From positions 1 through 64,000 of the forward strand of contig NZ_JAQNCY010000008.1 of NCBI RefSeq assembly GCF_028368855.1: 64,000 bases of DNA, in the 5' to 3' direction. A program made the position numbers and the translations under genes. Numbering within the stretch: position 1 is the first letter of the stretch; the number at the start of each line of letters is the position of its first letter. The notes under the pieces were generated by a model. The model made no database searches and had not been told where the DNA came from. It saw nothing but the letters and a program-made list of their open reading frames with translations. Positions 34,492 through 42,793 of the stretch are shown here, piece by piece. The DNA comes from Leisingera sp. SS27 (GTDB taxonomy: Bacteria > Pseudomonadota > Alphaproteobacteria > Rhodobacterales > Rhodobacteraceae).

Positions 34492-35351
34492 TGGACCTCG
34501 GTACGCTGCTGATGCCGTTCCAGTTTGCGTTTATGCAGAACGCCTTTCTGATCTCGCTGATCGTCTCTGTGCCGACGGCTCTCTTGTCCTGCTTTCTGGT
34601 GATGAAGGGCTGGGCACTGATGGGCGATGCGGTCAGCCATGCAGTGCTGCCGGGGATCGTGCTGGCCTATATCGTGGGCCTGCCGCTGATCCTCGGGGCC
34701 TTTGCCGCCGGTATGCTCTGTGCGGTCGCCACAGGCTTTCTGTCCGGCAACAGCCGGGTCAAGCAGGACACCGTGATGGGGGTGGTGTTTTCCGGCATGT
34801 TCGGGTTGGGCATCGTGCTTTACGTCTCGGTTGAGACCAACGCGCATCTGGATCACATCCTGTTCGGCAACATGCTGGGGGTGGAAGGGCATGAGCTCTG
34901 GACCGCGGGCATTATCTCTCTGGTGGTTGGTGCAGCGCTGGTCCTGAAGTGGAAAGACCTGCTGCTGCACAGCTTCGACCCTGCGCAGGCGCAGGCCTCC
35001 GGCCTGCCGGTCACGGTTCTGCACTACGGGCTGCTGGCGGCCTTGTCGCTGACCATTGTGGCGACGCTGTCGGCGGCGGGGCTGATTTTGGCCATCGGCT
35101 TGCTGATCGCGCCGGGTGCAATTGCCTTCCTGGTGGTGCGCAAGTTCTCAACCATGCTCTGGGTATCGGTTCTGGTCTGCATGGTCTCGATGCTGGCGGG
35201 AACTTATGCCAGCTTCTTCCTCGACAGCGCCCCGGCACCGACCATCGTGCTGATCCTAAGTGCGCTGTTCATCCTGGCTTTTGTGCAGCGCTTGTATTTG
35301 ACCCGCAAAACCTCGATGCAGCGCACCAGGGAAACCTCCGGAACCGCATGA
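34491..35351 (+). CDS. sitD: Manganese/iron ABC transporter permease (second)
   Basis: This 286-residue protein is the second ABC-3 family permease and is homologous to the upstream one: GDAVSHAVLPGIVLAYIVG corresponds to the same region, with LFGNMLGVEGHEL and IGLLIAPGAIAFLVVRKF. The two permeases are expected to form a heterodimer under SitB. The gene ends one base before the stop of the convergent LysR gene, and no terminator is visible between them. Confidence 0.93.
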   Translation: MDLGTLLMPFQFAFMQNAFLISLIVSVPTALLSCFLVMKGWALMGDAVSHAVLPGIVLAYIVGLPLILGAFAAGMLCAVATGFLSGNSRVKQDTVMGVVFSGMFGLGIVLYVSVETNAHLDHILFGNMLGVEGHELWTAGIISLVVGAALVLKWKDLLLHSFDPAQAQASGLPVTVLHYGLLAALSLTIVATLSAAGLILAIGLLIAPGAIAFLVVRKFSTMLWVSVLVCMVSMLAGTYASFFLDSAPAPTIVLILSALFILAFVQRLYLTRKTSMQRTRETSGTA

Positions 35352-35352
35352 G

Positions 35353-36267
35353 TCACTCGGTCCCGGGCCGGGCCATTTCCAGCAGCCATTGCCGCACCAG
35401 TTCTGCATTAGGAACCAGGTCCTGCGTCTTGGACCATACCAGATAGAACCCTGATCCGGTGGTCCAGGACCAGTCCTTGCGCGCTGCCAGCAGCCCCTGT
35501 TTGATCAGCGGTTCGGTCACATGCTGCCAGCCAAAGGCAAAACCCTCGCCCGCAATCGCCGCCTGCAGCACCAGCGCATAGTCGTTGAGGCGCAGGCCTG
35601 CAGCGGGCAGCCGCCCTGTGACCCCGAAATGGGCGAACCATTGCTGCCACCGGGGACGCTCCCGGATCGGCTCCTCCAGATGGATCAGCCGCTCATGCAG
35701 CAGGTTCGGCACGGTTGCTAGGTTCACCGCAGAAGCCATTACCCGCGGGCTGGCCACCGGAAAGATCACCTCAGGTGCAATCAGGGCTGAATGGCAATCC
35801 GGCCAGTTTCCATCCCCGCGCCGCACCGCCAGTGAAATGCCTTCGGTATTGATATCAGGCTCCCGGTCAGAGCTTTGCAGCCGCAGGTCGATATCGGGGT
35901 GCGCCTCGTGCAGCTGGGCCAGTCTTGGCATCACCCAGTAGTATGCAAAAGCGGAGGAGCAGTTGAGCGTCACATGGTCATTGCGCCCGAACTGCCGCAC
36001 CGCTTTGGCTGATGACAGGATGTCCTCCAGCGCTTTGGAGACATCTGTGTAAAGCCGCATTCCCGCCCCGGTCAGTTCCACCTTCCGGTGGCCGCGGCGG
36101 AATAAAACAACGCCCAAAGACGCCTCCAACTGCTTGACCGCCGCACTGACGGCAGGCTGCTGCACGTTCAGTTCCTCCGATGCACGGGTGAATGAACCGT
36201 GCCGGGCGGCGGCTTCGAACACGATCAGGTGGCGGGGGCTGGTGAGGAGTTTCCAGAGTTCTTGCAT
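35353..36267 (-). CDS. LysR-family transcriptional regulator (GcvA-like)
   Basis: This 304-residue regulator has the N-terminal winged helix with LIVFEAAARHGSFTRASEE and VQQPAVSAAVKQLEASLG, and a type 2 periplasmic-binding-like effector domain from about residue 95 (NCSSAFAYYWVMPRLAQ, HPDIDLRLQSSDREPD). That arrangement is like GcvA and AmpR. It is transcribed divergently from the mttB-type gene, with 93 bases between starts, the usual position for a regulator of that gene and the dehydrogenase behind it (inference). Confidence 0.9.
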   Translation of the reverse strand: MQELWKLLTSPRHLIVFEAAARHGSFTRASEELNVQQPAVSAAVKQLEASLGVVLFRRGHRKVELTGAGMRLYTDVSKALEDILSSAKAVRQFGRNDHVTLNCSSAFAYYWVMPRLAQLHEAHPDIDLRLQSSDREPDINTEGISLAVRRGDGNWPDCHSALIAPEVIFPVASPRVMASAVNLATVPNLLHERLIHLEEPIRERPRWQQWFAHFGVTGRLPAAGLRLNDYALVLQAAIAGEGFAFGWQHVTEPLIKQGLLAARKDWSWTTGSGFYLVWSKTQDLVPNAELVRQWLLEMARPGTE

Positions 36268-36360
36268 AACTGTGCATTATCTAAATCATCAGATTTTTCA
36301 ACCGTCACAACATCCGCGCCGGGTCTTATTGTTCCGCAACGCCTGAAGATGGAGAGCCCC

Positions 36361-37881
36361 ATGGCCCGACGCGCCCGCGCATCCCGTGACAGAAACACTG
36401 CCCCCGCCGACGTTCCGGCGTCGCCCTGGATCCAGCGCACGCTGCCGTTCTTTGACGCTCTGGATGAGGAGAAGCTGGTCAAGCTGGAAGCACAGGTTGA
36501 CTGGATATTCGAAGAAGTCGGCATTGCCTTCCGCGACGACCCGGAGGCGCTGCGGATCTGGAAGGAAGCCGGCGCCAGGATCGACGGCGATACAATCCGG
36601 GCTGATGCGCAGTGGATCCGCTCCCTTTGCGCCAAGGCGCCGCGGGAGTTCACGCAGCTGGCCCGCAACCCGGCGCGGTCGGTCACCATTGGCGGCAACA
36701 ACCAGGTGTTTGCCCCGATCTATGGCGCGCCGTTTGTGCGGGATCTGGAGGACGGGCGGCGCTATGGCGATATGGCGGCGTTCGAGAAACTGGTGAAGCT
36801 CACCTATATGCATCCGAACCTGCATCACGGCGGGTTTGTGATCTGCGAACCTTGTGACGTGCCGGTGAGCAAGCGCCACTTCGACATGCTGTTTGCCCAT
36901 ATGACGCTGAGCGACAAACCGCATCTGGGCGCCATCACCGAGATGTCCCGCGCACAGGACAGTGTCGACATGGCCGAAATCGTCTTTGGCAAGGACGTCA
37001 TGGACAACAACTGCGTGATCATGGGCAATGTGAACACCAATTCACCGCTCCTGGTGGACAAGGTGGTGACGGAGGCAATCAGGGTCTATTGCGGGCGGAA
37101 TCAGGGAATTGTGGTTGTTCCCTTTATCCTCTCGGGTGCCATGGGGCCGGTCTCTACTGCCGCCTCGGTGGCGCAGGCGATGGCGGAGGCGATGATGTGC
37201 TGCGCCTTTGCCCAGATCGTCCGTCCCGGCGCACCGTTTGTGCTGGGCAACTTCCTGTCGTCGATGTCGCTGAAGTCCGGCGCGCCGACGTTCGGGATGC
37301 CGGAGCCGGTGGTGTCGAACTATGCCATCGGCCAGCTGGCGCGCCGGGCCGGGCTGCCCTTGCGCTGCGGCGGGTCACTGACCGCCTCCAAGATCGAGGA
37401 TGCGCAGGCGGCCTATGAAAGCGCCGACTCGATGCATTCCACCATGCTGGCCGGGGCCAATTTTGTGCTGCATTCGGCGGGCTGGCTGGAAGGCGGGCTG
37501 TGCACCGGGTTTGAGAAGCTGATCATGGATGCGGACCGGCTGGGGTCCTACCAGAAGGTGCTGAGCCAGGGGCTGGATACCAGCGACGAGGCGATGGCCC
37601 GTGATGCCTACGCCGAAGTGGCGCCGGGCGGGCACTTCCTGGGTTCCGGTCACACCATGCGCAACTACCAGACCGCGTTTTATGAGCCGAAGCTGAGCGA
37701 CAGCGAGAATGTCGAGAGCTGGGAAGAAGGCGGGTCCAAGGACATGCGCCAGCGCGCCTATGAGCGCTGGAACCAGATGCTGAACGAGTATCAGGCGCCG
37801 CCAATGGATGAGGCGGTGAAAGAGGAACTGGCCGCCTATGTTGCCCGCCGCAAGGAGGAGATCCCGGATGCGTGGTTCTGA
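36361..37881 (+). CDS. MttB-family methyltransferase, non-pyrrolysine type
   Basis: This 506-residue protein matches the trimethylamine methyltransferase (MttB) superfamily: LEAQVDWIFEEVGIAF, TIGGNNQVFAPIYGAPFV, GNVNTNSPLLVDK and GSLTASKIEDAQAAYESAD. There is no in-frame amber codon, so it is of the non-pyrrolysine branch that includes glycine betaine and related quaternary-amine methyltransferases. These transfer a methyl group to a corrinoid protein, but no corrinoid protein gene lies nearby. I chose the ATG at 36361, with GGAGAG 6 bases upstream. The FAD dehydrogenase gene follows in the same direction. Confidence 0.88.
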   Translation: MARRARASRDRNTAPADVPASPWIQRTLPFFDALDEEKLVKLEAQVDWIFEEVGIAFRDDPEALRIWKEAGARIDGDTIRADAQWIRSLCAKAPREFTQLARNPARSVTIGGNNQVFAPIYGAPFVRDLEDGRRYGDMAAFEKLVKLTYMHPNLHHGGFVICEPCDVPVSKRHFDMLFAHMTLSDKPHLGAITEMSRAQDSVDMAEIVFGKDVMDNNCVIMGNVNTNSPLLVDKVVTEAIRVYCGRNQGIVVVPFILSGAMGPVSTAASVAQAMAEAMMCCAFAQIVRPGAPFVLGNFLSSMSLKSGAPTFGMPEPVVSNYAIGQLARRAGLPLRCGGSLTASKIEDAQAAYESADSMHSTMLAGANFVLHSAGWLEGGLCTGFEKLIMDADRLGSYQKVLSQGLDTSDEAMARDAYAEVAPGGHFLGSGHTMRNYQTAFYEPKLSDSENVESWEEGGSKDMRQRAYERWNQMLNEYQAPPMDEAVKEELAAYVARRKEEIPDAWF

Positions 37882-37938
37882 GTTAAGAAACTCTTCACCC
37901 ATTTCCACAGCTTATGCAGGAAATGCCGGATTGACCCG

Positions 37939-37982
37939 GCACCCCCTGTGCACCCCCCGTACACCACTTGTGCACCCCCTGG
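37939..37982. repeat. Four 11-bp tandem repeats upstream of the dehydrogenase gene
   Basis: Four direct repeats stand head to tail: gcaccccctgt, gcaccccccgt, acaccacttgt and gcaccccctgg, at 37939, 37950, 37961 and 37972. The array ends 51 bases before the next start codon. The 11-base period keeps all units on one face of DNA, which suggests iterated binding sites. Confidence 0.65.
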
Positions 37983-38033
37983 GTGCCGTTTGCCGCAATT
38001 CCCGCCTTGTGCCCCAGATCTGAGGACAAACCC

Positions 38034-40508
38034 ATGTCAGACAATTTTGCCCAATCGACGCTCAACATCCACAAGGAGGAGAGCACCGGAGACAAGAAAC
38101 TGCCGAGCCACGCCAAGGCGGTGATCATTGGCGGCGGTGTGGTTGGCTGTTCGATCCTGTTCCACCTGGCCAAATTCGGCTGGAAGGATGTTGTGCTGCT
38201 GGAACGGGATGAGCTGACCTCCGGCTCCTCCTGGCACGCGGCGGGGCAGATCCATACGATTTCGTCCGATCCCAACATCTCGCGCCTGCAGTCCTACACC
38301 ATCGACCTGTATAAGGAGATCGAGGAGACCTCCAGCCACTCCGTCGGTCTGCACATCACTGGCGGGTTTTATCTGGCGTCGAACAAGACCTGGTACGACT
38401 ACCTGAAGCGGGAACGCTCCAAGGCGCGTTACATGGGTTTGAACCAGGAGTTCATCAGCCCCAAGGAAGTGGCCGAGCGCCATCCGCTGATTGATCCGAA
38501 ACATTACCACGCGGCGCTGTGGGATGATCAGGACGGCGATCTGGACCCGTCGGGCGCGACCTATGCCTTTGCCAAGTCCGCCCGCGTGCATGGCGCGCAG
38601 TATTTCACCCATACGCCGGTGACCGGTACCACTCAGCGCGCCGACGGCAGCTGGGATGTGACCACTCCGCGCGGTGTGATCAATGCCGAGCACATCGTGA
38701 ACTGCGGCGGGCTGTGGGCGCGGGAAGTCGGCCACATGCAGGGCGTCAACCTGCCGGTGCAGCCGATGGAGCACCATTACCTGATCACCGACAAGATCGA
38801 CGCGGTGGCCAACCACCCGACCCGCCTGCCGGCCGGCATCGACTATGAAGCCAACATCTATTTCCGGCAGGAACGGCAGGGGATGCTGCTGGGCACCTAT
38901 GAGCCGAAGGGCACGCCCTGGAAGGTGGGCGGCACGCCCTGGGATTTCGGGCATGAGCTGCTGCAGCCGGATCTGGACCGGATTGCCGACCGTCTGGAGA
39001 TGTCGTTTGAGCGTATCCCGGCCATCGGGGAGGCGGGCATCAAGGATATGATCAACGGGCCGTTTACATTCGGTCCCGACGGCAACCCGATGATCGGCCC
39101 AGTGCCGGGCATGAAGAACTACTGGTGTGCCGTGGGCGTGATGGCGGGCTTCTGCCAGGGCGGCGGCGTGGGCCTGACCATGGCCGAATGGATGATCGAC
39201 GGTGAGCCGTCCATCGACGTCTGGGCGATGGATGTGGCGCGGTTCGGTGAGTTTGCGACGCCCGACTGGGGTACCGTGAAATCGACCGAGAACTACGAGC
39301 GCCGGTTTGTGATGACCTTCCCGAACGAGACGCTGCCGAAGGGGCGGATGCAGAAGACCACTGCGTTGTACGACCGTCTGGTCGCCAAGGGCGCGCGGAT
39401 GGGGCAGGGCTTTGGCCTGGAGAATGCGCTGTGGTTTGCTGATGGGCCGGAGGATGCGCATGAGGAGCCGACGTTTGAGCGCAACCGCTCGCATGAGTAT
39501 GTGGCGCGCGAGGTGAAGGCGGTGCGCGAGGCCGTGGGCGGCATCGAGATTGCCAACTTTGCCAAGCATGAATTCAAGGGCGCAGGCGCGCGGGCCTATC
39601 TGGACCGCGTGCTGGCGGGATACGTGCCGAAGCCGGGCCGCCTGACCCTGACACCGATGCTGACGCCGAAGGGAAAGCTGTACGGCGATCTGACTGTGGC
39701 CTGCCTGGGTGAGGAGCATTTCATGCTGTTCGGCTCCGGCGCCATGCAGGAGGCGCACCGCCGCTGGTTCGAGAAGGACCTGCCCGCGGATGTGTCGTAC
39801 CAGAACGTCTCTGACGACTGGCATGGTATTGCCCTGTCGGGTCCGAAGTCGCGGGAACTGCTGCAGCGGATTACGCGCGAGGATGTCTCGGGCGAGGCGT
39901 TCAAGTTCCGCGATCTGCGCCAGACCTTTGTCGGCGGCGTGCCGGTGATCCTGAACCGGATCAGCTTCTCGGGCGAGCTGGGCTATGAGATCTACTGCAA
40001 GCCGCAGTACCTGCTGCGCCTGGCGGAGGCGATCGAGGAGGCGGGCGCCGATCTGGGCTATCGCTGGTACGGGGCGCGCGCGCTGATGTCGATGCGTCTG
40101 GAGAAGGGCTGGGGCGTCTGGACGCTGGACTTCCGCCCCGATTTCGACGCGGCGGAGAGCGGCATGGATGTCTTCATCAACTGGAAGAAGGATTTCGTGG
40201 GCAAGGAAGCCGCGCTGAAGGCCAAGGAGGCTGGGGCAAGCCGCAAGCTGGTCACCATGACCATCGACGTGGACGGCATAGATGTGTCGAACGACGAGGC
40301 GATCCTGAAGGATGGCGAGGCGGTTGGCTACATCTCCTCGGGCGGCTATGCGCATCACGCAAAGACCTCTATGGCGATGGGCTATGTCTCGGCGGAGCAC
40401 GCCGCGGCCGGTACCAAACTGCAGATCGAGATCCTGGGCGAGATGTATGACGCCGAAGTGCTGGGCGCGCCGATTTATGACGCCAACGGCGCCAATATGC
40501 GCGCGTGA
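38034..40508 (+). CDS. FAD-dependent demethylating dehydrogenase with GcvT domain (dimethylglycine/sarcosine dehydrogenase type)
   Basis: This 824-residue protein has an N-terminal DAO domain (AVIIGGGVVGCSILFHLAK, DELTSGSSWHAAGQIH, where the His is the usual covalent-FAD neighbourhood), an FAO_M linker near residues 385-440, and a C-terminal GcvT aminomethyltransferase domain (ISFSGELGYEIYCKP, WTLDFRPDFDAAES). Enzymes of this build oxidise N-methyl groups and pass the one-carbon unit to tetrahydrofolate. Together with the mttB-type gene this suggests stepwise demethylation of a quaternary amine. The ATG at 38034 has a GAGGA site. The AraC-type gene follows after 22 bases. Confidence 0.9.
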   Translation: MSDNFAQSTLNIHKEESTGDKKLPSHAKAVIIGGGVVGCSILFHLAKFGWKDVVLLERDELTSGSSWHAAGQIHTISSDPNISRLQSYTIDLYKEIEETSSHSVGLHITGGFYLASNKTWYDYLKRERSKARYMGLNQEFISPKEVAERHPLIDPKHYHAALWDDQDGDLDPSGATYAFAKSARVHGAQYFTHTPVTGTTQRADGSWDVTTPRGVINAEHIVNCGGLWAREVGHMQGVNLPVQPMEHHYLITDKIDAVANHPTRLPAGIDYEANIYFRQERQGMLLGTYEPKGTPWKVGGTPWDFGHELLQPDLDRIADRLEMSFERIPAIGEAGIKDMINGPFTFGPDGNPMIGPVPGMKNYWCAVGVMAGFCQGGGVGLTMAEWMIDGEPSIDVWAMDVARFGEFATPDWGTVKSTENYERRFVMTFPNETLPKGRMQKTTALYDRLVAKGARMGQGFGLENALWFADGPEDAHEEPTFERNRSHEYVAREVKAVREAVGGIEIANFAKHEFKGAGARAYLDRVLAGYVPKPGRLTLTPMLTPKGKLYGDLTVACLGEEHFMLFGSGAMQEAHRRWFEKDLPADVSYQNVSDDWHGIALSGPKSRELLQRITREDVSGEAFKFRDLRQTFVGGVPVILNRISFSGELGYEIYCKPQYLLRLAEAIEEAGADLGYRWYGARALMSMRLEKGWGVWTLDFRPDFDAAESGMDVFINWKKDFVGKEAALKAKEAGASRKLVTMTIDVDGIDVSNDEAILKDGEAVGYISSGGYAHHAKTSMAMGYVSAEHAAAGTKLQIEILGEMYDAEVLGAPIYDANGANMRA

Positions 40509-40530
40509 GCCAAGACGGGGAGCGGATATC

Positions 40531-41514
40531 ATGACCCAAGCCATGCGAACGCTCCCCCAAGCTGCTGAGGCCGTTCCGGCCTGCCGCTGCATCTTCCTGC
40601 TGCTGCCGACCTTCTCGCCGCTGGACCTGTCCAGTGCGGTGGCGGCGCTGGAGGCGGCGAACATGCGTGACGGGACCGCGCGCTATGACTGGCGCGTGGT
40701 GAGCGAGGACGGGCTGCCGGTCACTGCCCCGAACGGGCTGGGCGTGGCCGTCGATGGCGGCCTGCCGGACCTGGTGCGCGGCAGCATGGTGTTTGTCTGC
40801 GGCGGCCAGGGGGTGGAGCCGGGCATCTCGCTGAAGGTGTTGGGCTGGCTCAGGAAGGCGCAGCGCATGGGGCTGCCGATGGCGGCGCTGGGCGGCGGCA
40901 TCATGGCGCTGGCACGGGCTGGGCTGCTTGCCGGGCGTCAGGCCTCTGTCCACTGGGCGCAGCGGGCCACTTTGGCTGAGATGCACCCGGATGTGGAGGT
41001 GAAAAGCTCGCTGTTCACCATCGACGGTAAGCTGATCACCTGCGCCGGCGGCACCGCCACGGTGGACATGATGCTGAACCTGATTTCAGATCATCACGGA
41101 TCGGACGTGGCAACGGCGGCGGCGGATCTGATGGTGTGTTCCTCAGCCCGCAAGGGCAGTCAGGACCAGACGGTTTCAGAATTCGGGCGCGCAGGCGTGC
41201 GGCATGAAAAACTGGCTGCAGCCCTCAGCCTGATGCGCAGCAATCTGGAAGAGCCGCTGACCCCCGGCGGCATTGCGGATCTGGTTGGCCTGTCGGTGCG
41301 CCAGCTGGAACGGCTGTTTTCCAAGTATCTGCAGACCACGCCCAAGGTCTATTACACCAAGCTGCGTCTGGACTACGCGCGCAGCCTGCTGCTGCAGACC
41401 AACATGCGGATTATTGATGTGGCGCTGGCCTCAGGCTTCAACAGCCAGACCCACTTCGCCAAGGTCTACCGGCGCTATTTCGGCAAGTCTCCGCATCAGG
41501 AGCGGCCGTTCTGA
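40531..41514 (+). CDS. GlxA-family AraC-type transcriptional regulator
   Basis: This 327-residue regulator has an N-terminal DJ-1/PfpI-like domain (FLLLPTFSPLDLSSAVAAL, FVCGGQGVEPGISLKVLG, TCAGGTATVDMMLNL) and a C-terminal AraC helix-turn-helix pair (IADLVGLSVRQLERLFSKY and IDVALASGFNSQTHFAKVY). GlxA-type regulators such as GbdR control choline, betaine and dimethylglycine catabolism, which fits the neighbouring genes. It lies 22 bases after the dehydrogenase, with GGGGAG upstream of its ATG, so it is cotranscribed. The tandem repeats upstream are a possible target (inference). Confidence 0.9.
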   Translation: MTQAMRTLPQAAEAVPACRCIFLLLPTFSPLDLSSAVAALEAANMRDGTARYDWRVVSEDGLPVTAPNGLGVAVDGGLPDLVRGSMVFVCGGQGVEPGISLKVLGWLRKAQRMGLPMAALGGGIMALARAGLLAGRQASVHWAQRATLAEMHPDVEVKSSLFTIDGKLITCAGGTATVDMMLNLISDHHGSDVATAAADLMVCSSARKGSQDQTVSEFGRAGVRHEKLAAALSLMRSNLEEPLTPGGIADLVGLSVRQLERLFSKYLQTTPKVYYTKLRLDYARSLLLQTNMRIIDVALASGFNSQTHFAKVYRRYFGKSPHQERPF

Positions 41515-41639
41515 GGGCGGTTGGCTTGCGCGGCGGTCGCATCCGTTGAAGCATCTGGAAAAACCGCGGTGCGGCAGGTGAAACGCGTCCGCATCAGCAC
41601 AAAACTTTGCTGTTGTGCATTCTGTCATTTCGGGAAGGG

Positions 41640-41716
41640 TGGTAGCGGAGGAGGGACTTGAACCCCCGACACGCGGATTATGATTCCGCTGCTCTAACCA
41701 ACTGAGCTACTCCGCC
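41640..41716 (-). tRNA. tRNA-Met (anticodon CAT), elongator type
   Basis: The minus strand folds as a 77-base cloverleaf: acceptor GGCGGAG pairs with CTCCGCT (one G-U at the end), D-arm GCTC-AGTTGGTTA-GAGC, anticodon stem GCGGA/TCCGC with loop ATCATAA giving CAT, T-arm GGGGG-TTCAAGT-CCCTC (one mismatched pair) and encoded CCA. The T-arm and GTAGCTCAG-type start match alphaproteobacterial elongator tRNA-Met. An initiator tRNA would lack this pairing pattern. tRNA-Ile with lysidine shares the CAT anticodon and is less likely. Confidence 0.93.
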
Positions 41717-41731
41717 GCTCTGTGTGGAGGC

Positions 41732-41760
41732 GATTTACGGAATGCCGCCAGCCGGGTCAA
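41732..41760 (-). promoter_or_regulatory. Predicted promoter of tRNA-Met
   Basis: On the minus strand TTGACC (41760-41755) and TAAATC (41737-41732) are 17 bases apart, and transcription would begin about 8 bases before the tRNA. Confidence 0.65.
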
Positions 41761-41770
41761 GCAGAAAAGC

Positions 41771-41791
41771 AGAAGAATCCCCGATTCTTCT
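41771..41791 (-). terminator. Possible terminator after paaX
   Basis: The inverted repeat agaagaat-ccccg-attcttct is followed on the minus strand by GCTTTTCTGC. It lies 119 bases after the paaX stop, so the match is suggestive only. Confidence 0.4.
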
Positions 41792-41909
41792 GAGATTTTT
41801 CGCAGTGATAGGATTTCTATATATTTTTCAGCGGGTTGGTTGCGCCTGGGGCCGGGTGCGATCCATCAGGGCGGCTGTTGCGGCGCGTGCGGACGGATGG
41901 CGGCAGTGC

Positions 41910-42710
41910 TTATTCGGACAGGCTGTCGAGGGCCGCGAGATCCGGACGCGGCAGCTTGTCCAGCAGGGCAAACACCAGGGCGCGGCAGGACTCGCCGGTC
42001 CAGTCCGCCGGGTGGAAACCGGATGGCAGATCCGGGTGGCGCAGGACCACACGGCGCCAGCGGTGCACAATCAGGGTCCGCAAGGTGCCGGTCTGCACAG
42101 GTGTCAGGACGGCGGGCGGTGCAGAGATTTGCTGCAGGTCCCGCTGCAGGGCGCCACAGGCCTGGCACAGGTGGTCCGGGAACAGGCGTGATTTCAGCCA
42201 ATCAGGCACCGCAATGGAGCTGACGCCCGCCGCAAGCAGATCATCCAGGTTTTGCGGCACAGGGCCGCGGCCCAGAGCGGTGGTGCGGTTGACCGCCACG
42301 TAGCTGGGCAGCATCAGCACCTCATCCAGGGTGGCCTGGCCGGCGCCGTCCTCTGCGATCAGCAAGTGCCATTCGCCTGGTACCGCCGCGCGGCGTTCAT
42401 AGATCCGCGGGGTGACTGCGGCGGATTGCTTGCGGCCGTATTCTGTCAGGTAGTGGACCGAGGCGCGGCCTGCGCGCGCGCTTTCGATCCAGCCGTCCTT
42501 GCGCAGCCGGTGCAGGGCCACGCGGATGGCCTCGGGCTTGATCCCCATCGGGGTAATGATGCGTGTCAGCGCCCCGCCGCTGATCTGGGCACCCTTGTCC
42601 TGGGCCAGATCACCGAACAGCGAAACAATGACCGACCAGACCCGCTGGTTCTGCGGGTCGTTCAGCTGTTGGACAGTGGCGTCAAACCAGGGGTTATGCT
42701 GTTCGTTCAT
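41910..42710 (-). CDS. paaX: Phenylacetate catabolism repressor PaaX-like
   Basis: This 266-residue regulator has the PaaX winged-helix domain (WSVIVSLFGDLAQDKGAQ, IRVALHRLRKDGWIESARAG with YLTEYGRKQS) and the PaaX C-terminal region (IYERRAAVPGEWHLLIAED, LRHPDLPSGFHPADWTGE). In other bacteria PaaX represses paa genes until phenylacetyl-CoA binds. I chose the ATG at 42710 (MNEQHNPWF); an upstream extension reads through a hairpin. It lies behind paaZ on the same strand. Confidence 0.85.
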   Translation of the reverse strand: MNEQHNPWFDATVQQLNDPQNQRVWSVIVSLFGDLAQDKGAQISGGALTRIITPMGIKPEAIRVALHRLRKDGWIESARAGRASVHYLTEYGRKQSAAVTPRIYERRAAVPGEWHLLIAEDGAGQATLDEVLMLPSYVAVNRTTALGRGPVPQNLDDLLAAGVSSIAVPDWLKSRLFPDHLCQACGALQRDLQQISAPPAVLTPVQTGTLRTLIVHRWRRVVLRHPDLPSGFHPADWTGESCRALVFALLDKLPRPDLAALDSLSE

Positions 42711-42726
42711 GGGGATAAATATAGAA

Positions 42727-42755
42727 CGCCCGGACTGGATAGACCAGTCCGGGCG
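42727..42755 (-). terminator. Perfect hairpin between paaZ and paaX
   Basis: A perfect twelve-pair inverted repeat (cgcccggactgg and ccagtccgggcg, spacer ataga) is followed on the minus strand by TTCTATATTT. It looks like an intrinsic terminator or attenuator between paaZ and paaX. It could also be an operator. Confidence 0.6.
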
Positions 42756-42793
42756 CACGGCTGCGTTACCGCAGCCTGCCGCTTTTGCGCAAG

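Noticed and set aside
36361-37881. Pyrrolysine-containing trimethylamine methyltransferase
   Set aside because: There is no internal amber codon, and the length matches the non-pyrrolysine branch.
38037-40664. Very long open frame antisense to the FAD dehydrogenase
   Set aside because: It mirrors high-GC codon use on the other strand, has no family motifs and no ribosome site. The plus-strand gene has full domain signatures.
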